From: Candidatus Sediminicultor secundus
Lineage (GTDB): Bacteria; Atribacterota; JS1; SB-45; 34-128
Length of the DNA stretch: 5,391 nucleotides
Assembly: GCA_002849045.2 (NCBI GenBank)
Contig: NCRO01000584.1
Location: forward strand, 1-5,391
Reading direction: 5' to 3'
Part shown: piece by piece, positions 1-5,391 of the stretch
How the letters are laid out: each line of letters starts with the position of its first letter
Position numbering within the stretch: position 1 is the stretch's first letter
Program-made: the position numbers and the translations under genes
The notes under the pieces: generated by a model
What the model was told of the DNA's origin: nothing
The model's input: only the letters and a program-made list of their open reading frames with translations
The model's database searches: none

Positions 1-126
1 AATAGCAACTCTATCAATGATAAATGTATCAACCTCCTCAGTATTGGAGGGACATCTGGTAGTGACTGTGCTGCTGGAATTGTTTTTGGTGGAGCATTGA
101 TGGCCAAGGTAAAGATATTAAAATAA
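1..126 (+). CDS. DUF2877 protein (AllH/YlbF-like), C-terminal end only
   Basis: An open frame enters from the left edge in frame 1 and stops at TAA 124-126, leaving the last 41 residues. The visible part holds LLSIGGTSGSDCAAGIVFGG. This matches the pattern near the C-terminus of E. coli YlbF/AllH as I recall it (LLxxGHTSGADTxxGxxxG), which is the signature of DUF2877. In E. coli AllH is one of three proteins needed for oxamate carbamoyltransferase activity in anaerobic allantoin use. Its individual role is unclear. The next gene, an AllF-like protein, starts 15 bases after this stop, so the two are almost certainly co-transcribed. The usual His of the GHTSG motif is Gly here (GGTSG). The assignment rests on a short stretch, but the neighbours AllF and AllG support it strongly. 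The start and most of the protein lie outside the window. Confidence 0.8.
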   Translation, partial: NSNSINDKCINLLSIGGTSGSDCAAGIVFGGALMAKVKILK

Positions 127-131
127 GTGGA

Positions 132-138
132 AGAGGGG
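132..138 (+). promoter_or_regulatory. Ribosome binding site deciding the FdrA-like start
   Basis: AGAGGGG lies 3-5 bases before the ATG at 142. It favours that ATG over the in-frame GTG at 127, which directly abuts the stop of the previous gene and has no purine-rich site at proper distance. Confidence 0.6.
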
Positions 139-141
139 AAA

Positions 142-1698
142 ATGGTTTTGAAATATCTTATTAGAGAAAATGCATATTATGATTCTGTAACCTTAATGAT
201 AATTACCAGAGAGGTAAAAAAAATTGAAGGAGTGAAGGAAGTTATTGTAGGCATGGGAACTGAACTTAATAAAGAGCTGGCAGGTAATCTTAATCTTTTA
301 ACTCCCGAATTAAAAAAAATAACTCCTAATGATTTTTTTATTTCTTTAGATTCTATAGATGATAATATTGCCAAAAAAGCTTTTGCTTTCGTTTGCGAAC
401 TGTTAAGCAGGAAGAAAGCAGAATCAGAAGATTACCAACCTTCAACATTTGAATCCGCCCTCAAATATATACCTGATGCCAATCTGGTTCTGATTTCTCT
501 CCCCGGGGAATATGCAGCAAGAGAAGCAAAAAATGCTTTACTACATGATAAACATGTTATGCTCTTCAGTGATAATGTTTCCTTGGAAGAGGAGATAGAT
601 TTAAAGAATCTCGCCAAGCAGAGTGGGCTTCTTATGATGGGGCCTGACTGTGGAACAGCAATTATTAACCATGTAGCTTTGGCTTTTGCCAATGTTATCA
701 AGAAAGGTCCTATCAGTATAGTGGGGGCATCAGGTACAGGCATACAGGAAGTAACTGTGATGATCGATAAATTGGGAAGTGGTATTTCACAGGCTATTGG
801 TACAGGAGGCAGGGATCTTAAAGCCGAAGTTGGTGGTATAATGATGATTGAAGGGTTAAAAGCATTACAAAATGACCCCCTTACCGAAGTTATAGTTTTA
901 ATTTCTAAACCCCCGGATAAAGAAGTGGCGAGAAAAGTACTTTCCATATTAAAAGAAGGGAAAAAGCCTTCGGTGGTTTATTTTGCAGGAGGCGACCCGG
1001 AGGTTATCAAAGAATATGGGTCTATCCCGGGTTTAAGCCTTGAAGATACTGCTCATAAGGCTGTAGCGATAGCAAAAGGAATGCCCACTGAAGATTTTAC
1101 CGGTTTTACCGTAACTGGCATTGATAAGATTATTCAAGAAGAAAGCAAAAAATTAAAGGAAAAACAAAGATATATCAGAGGTCTTTATACCGGTGGAACG
1201 CTTTGTGATGAAGCGATGATAATTCTTTCCGCTTTAGTTAGCGATATATATTCGAATATTCCGTTAAAGCCCGAAGGGAAGCTTTCTGATATTAATAAAA
1301 GTTATAAGCATAGTTTAATTGATCTTGGTGATGATGAATTCACCCGGGGTAGGCCGCATCCGATGATAGATCCTTATGTACGCCAGGAAAGAATTTTATC
1401 GGAAGTAAAAGATAGAGAGGTAGCGATTATAATAATGGATTTTGTCCTGGGATTTGGCAGTAATCCTGATCCGGCGGGAGAGATGATTCCTTATATTCAA
1501 AAAGCAGGTAAAATTGCTGCCAAAGATGGAAGACATATCTGTATGATAAGTTCTGTCTGTGGGACAGAGGAAGACCTTCAGAATCTTTTTGAGCAGGAGA
1601 AGAAACTTAAAGAAGAAGGGGTAATTGTTATGCCCAGTAATGCTCAGGCAGTAAGATTGGCGGCTGCAATTGTTTTGTCAAGGAGGAATAGCAAATGA
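142..1698 (+). CDS. fdrA: FdrA/AllF-like acyl-CoA synthetase-family protein (main part)
   Basis: 518 residues from ATG 142. It resembles E. coli FdrA (AllF, about 555 aa) from the first residues (DSVTLMII against DSVSLMII) through most of its length. AllF with AllG and AllH is reported to make oxamate carbamoyltransferase, a cytosolic enzyme that phosphorolyses oxalurate to oxamate and carbamoyl phosphate. The fold is that of the succinyl-CoA synthetase alpha/beta subunits fused. Visible motifs are MGPDCGT (166-172), GASGTGIQE (195-203), TGGRD (221-225), SKPP (255-258), GLYTGGTLC (347-355) and GRPHPMIDP (403-411). The GHAGA motif that carries the phosphohistidine in true succinyl-CoA synthetase alpha is not seen. 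The in-frame GTG at 127 would add five residues but lacks a good ribosome site, and E. coli FdrA begins at the same place as the ATG. The protein ends about 50 residues short of the E. coli one; the missing end is the next ORF. The family is sure; the substrate here is unknown and need not be oxalurate. Confidence 0.9.
   Translation: MVLKYLIRENAYYDSVTLMIITREVKKIEGVKEVIVGMGTELNKELAGNLNLLTPELKKITPNDFFISLDSIDDNIAKKAFAFVCELLSRKKAESEDYQPSTFESALKYIPDANLVLISLPGEYAAREAKNALLHDKHVMLFSDNVSLEEEIDLKNLAKQSGLLMMGPDCGTAIINHVALAFANVIKKGPISIVGASGTGIQEVTVMIDKLGSGISQAIGTGGRDLKAEVGGIMMIEGLKALQNDPLTEVIVLISKPPDKEVARKVLSILKEGKKPSVVYFAGGDPEVIKEYGSIPGLSLEDTAHKAVAIAKGMPTEDFTGFTVTGIDKIIQEESKKLKEKQRYIRGLYTGGTLCDEAMIILSALVSDIYSNIPLKPEGKLSDINKSYKHSLIDLGDDEFTRGRPHPMIDPYVRQERILSEVKDREVAIIIMDFVLGFGSNPDPAGEMIPYIQKAGKIAAKDGRHICMISSVCGTEEDLQNLFEQEKKLKEEGVIVMPSNAQAVRLAAAIVLSRRNSK
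1681..1686 (+). promoter_or_regulatory. Ribosome binding site of the 56-residue ORF, inside the FdrA-like gene
   Basis: A perfect AGGAGG sits 8 bases before the ATG at 1695, within the last codons of the FdrA-like gene. It shows that the small ORF is translated in its own right and is not just the debris of a frameshift. Confidence 0.75.
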
Positions 1699-1865
1699 CC
1701 AAGATTAATGAATTATTCGAAGAAAAAGTAAAGATAATAAATATGGGACTTGAATCTTTTAATGAAAATTTAAAGAAACAAAATGTCAAAACTGTTCATG
1801 TGGACTGGAAGCCCCCGGCCGGAGGAAATAAAAAAATGCTTTCTTTACTGGATAAGTTAAAATAA
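1695..1865 (+). CDS. Small FdrA C-terminal-domain protein, 56 aa
   Basis: The ORF starts at ATG 1695, overlaps the FdrA-like stop as ATGA, and ends at TAA 1863-1865. Its sequence aligns with the last ~50 residues of E. coli FdrA as I recall them: INMGLESF (15-22) against INIGLRSF, and HVDWKPPAGGNKK (35-47) against HYQWSPVAGGNKK, followed in both by a short Leu-rich end (LLDKL against LLERL). It is therefore the C-terminal module of FdrA/AllF encoded as a separate polypeptide. Small proteins of this type are, as I recall, annotated as 'fdrA domain protein' in other anaerobes. No signal peptide or membrane segment is seen, and it is rich in Lys, Asn and Glu. With its own AGGAGG site and the 4-base overlap it is probably translationally coupled to the large part and binds it. 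Its function alone is unknown. A lineage-level gene split is more likely than a sequencing error, given the good start signal. Confidence 0.85.
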   Translation: MTKINELFEEKVKIINMGLESFNENLKKQNVKTVHVDWKPPAGGNKKMLSLLDKLK

Positions 1866-1880
1866 GAGGAGGGAATATTC

Positions 1881-3143
1881 ATGGTTCAAGAAAGAATAGA
1901 AGCAGCCAATAAAAAAGTAATGGAAATAATCTTAAACGGGCAGCCCACGCTTTTGGATATTGGTATAGCAGAAGAAGTTATCCCCGGGATGACTAAAAAA
2001 ATGATACTTCATGCTGGCCCCCCTATTAAGTGGAAAAAGATGTCAGGTCCCTTAAAGGGAGCAGTTATCGGGGCTTTAATCTACGAAGGTCTTGCAGTTG
2101 ATAAGAAAGAAGCCGCTAAACTTGCTGCTTCAGGAGAAGTATCTTATGATCCCTGTCATCATCATAATACGGTGGGACCGATGGCTGGAGTAGTTAGTGC
2201 TTCGATGCCGGTGTGGATTCTTCAGAACAAGACATATGGCAATTATTCTTATTGCACCTTAAATGAGGGCTTGGGTAAAGTTCTCCGCTACGGGGCTTAT
2301 AGTGATAAAGTGATTAAAAGACTGAAGTGGATGGAGAACCTGCTTGCCCCTTTATTAAAACAAGTACTTAAATTACATGGCCCGGTAGACTTAAAAACTA
2401 TGATAGCTCAGGTGCTTCAGATGGGTGATGAGGGGCATAATCGGAATAGGGCGGGGACCTCACTTTTAATTAGAGAGCTTGCTCCTTATATCATCCAGAC
2501 AAAATTCAGTGAAAAAGAAAAAATAGAAGTATTAAAATTTATAAACGGTAATGATCATTTTTTCTTAAACCTTACTATGCCTGCAGCTAAATGCACACTC
2601 GATGCTGCAAAAAATATAGAATTCAGTACCATTGTTACCGTTATGGCCAGGAATGGAACTGAGTTTGGGATAAGGGTTAGCGGACTTGGAGACAGGTGGT
2701 TTACCGGACCAGCTGGGATAGTAGATGGTCTTTTATTCCCCGGTTATTCTGCCGAAGATGCAAACCCTGATATCGGTGATAGTGTTATAGCCGAGACAGT
2801 AGGTATAGGTGGATTCGCCATGGCCGCGGCACCTGCTATTGTCCAATTTGTGGGAGGGAGCGCCAAAGATGCAATAAACTTTACCCTTAAGATGTATGAA
2901 ATAACCGCTGCAGAGAATAATATATATAAAATTCCTGCTTTGGACTTTAGAGGGACACCAACCGGAATTGATATTCGCAAAGTAGTTGAAACCGGTATAT
3001 TACCCAGTATTAATACCGGAATAGCCCATAAAGATCCGGGGATTGGTCAGGTGGGAGCAGGTCTGGTGAAACCTCCGATGAACTGTTTTGAGGATGCCTT
3101 GCAAGCATTTGTAGAAGATTTGGAAACAAAAAATTTAGTATAA
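1881..3143 (+). CDS. DUF1116 protein (AllG/YlbE-like), probable carbamoyltransferase subunit
   Basis: 420 residues, almost the same length as E. coli YlbE/AllG (about 419), and alignable over the whole length from memory. AllG is a component of the reported oxamate carbamoyltransferase AllFGH. Conserved blocks include LHAGPPIKWKKMSGP (43-57), PCHHHNTVGPMAG (91-103), a NEGLGKVLRYGAY block (128-140), GDEGHNRNRAGTSLL (182-196), FFLNL (227-231), ARNGTEFGIRVSGLG (256-270), NPDIGDS (295-301), and a C-terminal Gly-rich stretch with RKVVETGILPSINTGIAHK (366-384) and GIGQVGAG (387-394). The His, Asn, Arg and Gly residues in these blocks are the likely catalytic or phosphate-binding set, but I know of no assignment to individual residues. 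A strong GAGGAGGG site lies 7 bases before ATG 1881. No signal peptide or membrane segment is seen, so it should be cytosolic. It sits 15 bases after the small FdrA C-terminal ORF and 19 bases before the CoA-transferase, so it belongs to the same operon. Confidence 0.9.
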   Translation: MVQERIEAANKKVMEIILNGQPTLLDIGIAEEVIPGMTKKMILHAGPPIKWKKMSGPLKGAVIGALIYEGLAVDKKEAAKLAASGEVSYDPCHHHNTVGPMAGVVSASMPVWILQNKTYGNYSYCTLNEGLGKVLRYGAYSDKVIKRLKWMENLLAPLLKQVLKLHGPVDLKTMIAQVLQMGDEGHNRNRAGTSLLIRELAPYIIQTKFSEKEKIEVLKFINGNDHFFLNLTMPAAKCTLDAAKNIEFSTIVTVMARNGTEFGIRVSGLGDRWFTGPAGIVDGLLFPGYSAEDANPDIGDSVIAETVGIGGFAMAAAPAIVQFVGGSAKDAINFTLKMYEITAAENNIYKIPALDFRGTPTGIDIRKVVETGILPSINTGIAHKDPGIGQVGAGLVKPPMNCFEDALQAFVEDLETKNLV

Positions 3144-3162
3144 TATAATAGGGAGATGTAAT

Positions 3163-4362
3163 ATGGAAAGAAAAAAACCACTGGAAGATATAGTAGTTTT
3201 GGATTTTACCCGTGTTCTTGCAGGACCATATTGTGCTATGATACTTGCTAACCTGGGAGCAAAAATAATAAAGGTTGAAAGACCTGAAACAGGAGATGAC
3301 TCCCGAAGTTTTGGTCCTTACAAAAATGGGCAGAGTGCTTATTTTGTAAGCTTGAATCGGGGGAAGAAAAGTATAGCTATAGATTTAAAAAAACCTGCAG
3401 GAAAACAGATTATAAAAGAATTAACTAAAGTATCAGATGTGGTCCTTGAAAACTTCAGACCCGGAACTACGAAAAAATTAGGCTTATCTTATGATGTTTT
3501 ATCCGAAATAAATTCTCGAGTTATCTATGCAGCTGTTTCCGGGTTTGGGCATACCGGTCCATATTCAGAAAAACCAGCTTATGATATGATTGCCCAAGCT
3601 TTAGGTGGTATTATGAGTATAACCGGACAGCCGGGGGGAGAACCTATCCGGGTGGGGTCGTCAATCGGTGATATCATTGCGGGTATGTTTGGGGCAATAG
3701 GAATTATTTCAGCAATTTATGAAAGAGTGTTTACCGGTAAGGGTCAGATGGTTGATGTTGCTATGCTTGATGGACAGGTTGCAGTTCTTGAGAATGCCAT
3801 AGCCAGATACGCAATAAACGGAGAGATACCAGGTCCTATCGGTTCCAGGCACCCATCTATTACTCCTTTTGGCGGATTTAAAACAAAGGACTCGTGGGTT
3901 ATTATTGCCTGTGGTAACCAGGCGATTTGGGAAAGGTTTTGTAAAGTAGTTAATCGTGAAGACTTACTGGAAGTGGAAGAATTTAAGACAAACGAGAAAA
4001 GGACAGAAAATTACGAGAAGATAAAACCCATCCTTGGTGAAATTGTTATTCAAAAAACTACTGAAAAATGGTTAAAAATTTTCGAATCCGGCAATGTACC
4101 CGCCAGTGCCATTAATACCGTGGATAAGCTCTTTAATGACCCGCAAGTGAAGGCAAGAAAAATGATTATAGAAGCCGAACAGCCTGGAATGGGAAAAGTG
4201 CATTTAGCGGGAAATCCGATAAAGTTATCGACCTTAACCGAAGAAGTGGTTACAGACCCTGCCCCAAAGATTGGAGAACATACTGATGAAATTCTTAAAA
4301 ACTTTTTAAATTATGATGATGCCAAGATTGATGGATTAAGAAAACAGAAAGTAATATTTTAG
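3163..4362 (+). CDS. Family III CoA-transferase (CaiB/BaiF)
   Basis: 399 residues, the usual length for this family. Enzymes of this family move CoA between carboxylic acids through a mixed anhydride on an aspartate. N-terminal signature: LDFTRVLAGPYCAMILANLG (13-32), then KVERPETGDD (37-46) and SLNRGKKSIAIDL (63-75). The VLENFRPG motif (94-101), GFGHTGPYSEKPAYD (127-141) and GQPGGEP (155-161) follow. The expected nucleophile is Asp170 in IGDIIAG (168-174), equivalent to Asp169 of formyl-CoA transferase and CaiB. TGKGQMVDVAMLD (191-203) is the standard family motif after it. The C-terminal part carries RKMI (332-335) and GEHTDEIL (371-378), also standard. A GGGAG site lies 7 bases before ATG 3163. 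The acid and the CoA donor cannot be read from the sequence. In this operon it may activate the acid left after hydrolysis or carbamoyl removal. The family is certain, the specificity unknown. Confidence 0.93.
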   Translation: MERKKPLEDIVVLDFTRVLAGPYCAMILANLGAKIIKVERPETGDDSRSFGPYKNGQSAYFVSLNRGKKSIAIDLKKPAGKQIIKELTKVSDVVLENFRPGTTKKLGLSYDVLSEINSRVIYAAVSGFGHTGPYSEKPAYDMIAQALGGIMSITGQPGGEPIRVGSSIGDIIAGMFGAIGIISAIYERVFTGKGQMVDVAMLDGQVAVLENAIARYAINGEIPGPIGSRHPSITPFGGFKTKDSWVIIACGNQAIWERFCKVVNREDLLEVEEFKTNEKRTENYEKIKPILGEIVIQKTTEKWLKIFESGNVPASAINTVDKLFNDPQVKARKMIIEAEQPGMGKVHLAGNPIKLSTLTEEVVTDPAPKIGEHTDEILKNFLNYDDAKIDGLRKQKVIF

Positions 4363-4372
4363 TTAAAAAATG

Positions 4373-4379
4373 AAGGGAG
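4373..4379 (+). promoter_or_regulatory. Ribosome binding site deciding the cyclase-family start
   Basis: AAGGGAG lies 8 bases before ATG 4388. The earlier in-frame ATG at 4370 is preceded only by A/T-rich sequence without a purine site, and using it would place this ribosome site inside the coding region. The start at 4388 is therefore preferred. Confidence 0.7.
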
Positions 4380-4387
4380 AAACAAAA

Positions 4388-5170
4388 ATGAAATTTTTTG
4401 AAAAGATTAAGATGTACGATTTAACTCAACCGTTAAGCCACTTGACTCCGGCTTGGCCCACTTATGAACCACTGCAAATTAAGTTTTTTAAGAGGCTTGC
4501 CCCTAATGGAGCAAATGGCCAGCTTATTACCACCAGTAACCATGTAGGAACACATTTAGATGGTTCACTTCACTTCTGTACTCATGGCAGAGATATAGCC
4601 AGTGTCCCCTTAGATGACCTTATCGGACCAGCGGCGGTAGTTGACCTTAGTGATATTGCAGAAGATTACGGAATTTATACTTCTAAAGATATTATGGAAA
4701 GGGTAGAAGTGAAGAAGGGTGATATATTGGTAATCTATACCGGTTATCATCGTTATAGTTGGGATCAACCGGAAGCAGATGAAGTAAGATATATGATTAA
4801 ACATCCTGGTCCTACTATGGAGTTTGCTGATTGGTGTAAAGAAATGGATATTAAGTGGATAGGTGTTGATTGTGGTTCTGCAGACCATCCGATGAATACC
4901 AAGATTCGGGATTGGATGCCGGTGCAGGCGAAAGAATGTGATGAAGTTTTCAGAAAAAGATACGGTAAAGGTCTTGAAGAGGTATATCCTCCAGACCATT
5001 ATCAATTAATGCATACCCAACTTTTCCATCTTGATATAATCCATGTAGAAAATATCGGAGGGGAAATTACTAAAATTCTAAATAAGAGAACTATTGTAGG
5101 GTGTTTCCCCTGGCGCTTTGTTGATGGAGAATCAAGCATTTGCAGGGTAGTTGCCTTTGACGAAGAATAG
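4388..5170 (+). CDS. Cyclase / kynurenine-formamidase-family metal-dependent hydrolase
   Basis: 260 residues from ATG 4388. The family (bacterial KynB, isatin hydrolase and the Cyclase domain group) holds metal-dependent hydrolases, usually Mn or Zn, that cleave amides such as formamides and lactams. The metal signature HxGTHxDxxxH is intact: His52, His56, Asp58 and His62 in NHVGTHLDGSLHF (51-63). The N-terminal DLTQPLSHLTPAWPTY (12-27) is the typical opening, with WP near the substrate pocket. Later family features are KKGDILVIYTGYH (110-122), GVDCGSADHP (159-168), and the terminal HVENIGG (219-225), whose Glu is usually part of the active site. Length fits the larger members of the family (KynB itself is near 210). 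No signal peptide is seen. The gene starts 25 bases after the CoA-transferase stop and is probably in the same operon. Next to AllFGH-like genes, opening of a cyclic amide or ureide is an attractive but untested role. It could be annotated simply as a cyclase family protein. Confidence 0.9.
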   Translation: MKFFEKIKMYDLTQPLSHLTPAWPTYEPLQIKFFKRLAPNGANGQLITTSNHVGTHLDGSLHFCTHGRDIASVPLDDLIGPAAVVDLSDIAEDYGIYTSKDIMERVEVKKGDILVIYTGYHRYSWDQPEADEVRYMIKHPGPTMEFADWCKEMDIKWIGVDCGSADHPMNTKIRDWMPVQAKECDEVFRKRYGKGLEEVYPPDHYQLMHTQLFHLDIIHVENIGGEITKILNKRTIVGCFPWRFVDGESSICRVVAFDEE

Positions 5171-5178
5171 CTAAATAC

Positions 5179-5217
5179 AAGTGCCAGGCACATTTATAAA
5201 GATTATCTGGCACTTTT
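5179..5217 (+). terminator. Hairpin with T-run after the cyclase-family gene; possible terminator or REP-like repeat
   Basis: AAGTGCCAG (5179-5187) pairs with CTGGCACTT (5207-5215) as a 9-base-pair perfect stem with a 19-base loop, and the right arm runs into TTTT (5214-5217). It sits 8 bases after the cyclase-family stop. The T-run is short and the loop is long, so termination may be partial, allowing read-through to the nitrilase gene or separating it from the operon. The left arm extends to GTGCCAGGCAC, itself a palindrome, which is the kind of core seen in intergenic REP-like repeats. Confidence 0.55.
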
Positions 5218-5245
5218 AACTTAATGTAAAGGAAGGAGAGGACAG

Positions 5246-5391
5246 ATGAAGGAATTTATTGCTGCCGCCGTTCAAATTGCGGTTAAACCAAATGATATTA
5301 ATTATAATTTAGAAAAAATAGGTTTCTGGCTTAAGACTGCGGTGAAAGAGCATGGTGCTGAATTAGTCGTATTTCCGGAATCTATTACTAC
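5246..5391 (+). CDS. Nitrilase-superfamily carbon-nitrogen hydrolase, N-terminal end only
   Basis: Starts at ATG 5246 behind a good GGAAGGAGAG site (5231-5240) and runs off the right edge after 48 complete codons. The N-terminus has the family pattern: AAAVQIAVKPNDINYNLEKI (6-25), where the AxVQ strand is followed by the 'xxNLEKI' helix, then GAELVVFPE (37-45). Glu45 in the FPE motif is the first member of the Glu-Lys-Cys catalytic triad; the Lys and Cys lie beyond the window. Members hydrolyse nitriles, amides or N-carbamoyl groups (beta-ureidopropionase, N-carbamoylputrescine amidase, omega-amidase). The N-terminus alone does not tell which. It is 75 bases from the cyclase-family gene with a hairpin between, so it may be the next gene of the operon with reduced expression, or the start of a new unit. 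An amidase or N-carbamoyl amidohydrolase role would fit the cluster. Confidence 0.88.
   Translation, partial: MKEFIAAAVQIAVKPNDINYNLEKIGFWLKTAVKEHGAELVVFPESIT

Noticed and set aside
127..141. GTG at 127 as the start of the FdrA-like protein
   Set aside because: It directly abuts the previous stop codon and has no suitably spaced ribosome site. AGAGGGG fits the ATG at 142, and E. coli FdrA aligns from that ATG.
432..947. 171-residue open frame on the - strand
   Set aside because: It lies wholly inside the FdrA-like gene, shows no recognisable domain, and its low-complexity Ser/Ile/Pro content is what the complement of a well-conserved gene gives.
1690..1700. Programmed frameshift joining the FdrA-like protein and the 56-residue ORF
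   Set aside because: There is no slippery heptamer followed by a stem at the junction, and a perfect AGGAGG site stands at the right distance from ATG 1695. Coupled reinitiation explains the ATGA overlap better.
2145..2170. HHH-containing stretch in the DUF1116 gene as a nickel-binding His-rich tail
   Set aside because: It is internal and part of the conserved PCHH(H/V)N block of the family, not a terminal His tract.
4370..4387. ATG at 4370 as the start of the cyclase-family protein
   Set aside because: No purine-rich site precedes it, and the ideal AAGGGAG site for ATG 4388 lies within these extra codons. The six extra residues are not typical of the family.
4610..5005. 131-residue open frame on the - strand
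   Set aside because: Antisense to the cyclase-family gene, which has intact motifs. The translated product is rich in Ile, Thr, Phe and His with no family pattern.

Overview
The window is a densely packed gene cluster, all on the + strand, with one partial gene at each end and five complete genes between. No stretch of 300 bases lacks a gene. The DNA is AT-leaning, and purine-rich Shine-Dalgarno sites (AGGAGG-like) stand before nearly every gene. Gaps are 15-25 bases or a 4-base overlap. This looks like an anaerobic, Firmicutes- or Atribacterota-like bacterium, but the taxon is inferred only from style, and no marker gene is present.

Layout: (1) 1-126, C-terminus of a DUF2877 protein (AllH/YlbF-like). 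(2) 142-1698, FdrA/AllF-like protein with a succinyl-CoA-synthetase-type fold. (3) 1695-1865, a 56-residue ORF that corresponds to the last ~50 residues of E. coli FdrA, here a separate gene joined by an ATGA overlap. (4) 1881-3143, DUF1116 protein (AllG/YlbE-like). (5) 3163-4362, family III (CaiB/BaiF) CoA-transferase. (6) 4388-5170, cyclase/kynurenine-formamidase-family metal hydrolase. (7) 5179-5217, a hairpin followed by T's. (8) 5246 to the window end, N-terminus of a nitrilase-superfamily carbon-nitrogen hydrolase.

How they may work together: AllF, AllG and AllH of E. coli (formerly FdrA, YlbE, YlbF) are reported to form the oxamate carbamoyltransferase of anaerobic allantoin breakdown, which releases carbamoyl phosphate from oxalurate. 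All three components are present here, in a different order (H-F-F'-G) and with AllF split in two. The partners differ from the E. coli cluster: a lactam/amide-opening type hydrolase, a CoA-transferase and a C-N hydrolase. The most economical reading is a catabolic cluster for a ureido, cyclic-amide or other N-carbamoyl compound. In this reading a ring or amide is hydrolysed, the carbamoyl group is recovered by the AllFGH-like complex, and the remaining acid is activated as a CoA thioester. The substrate cannot be read from the sequence, and the pathway is inference.
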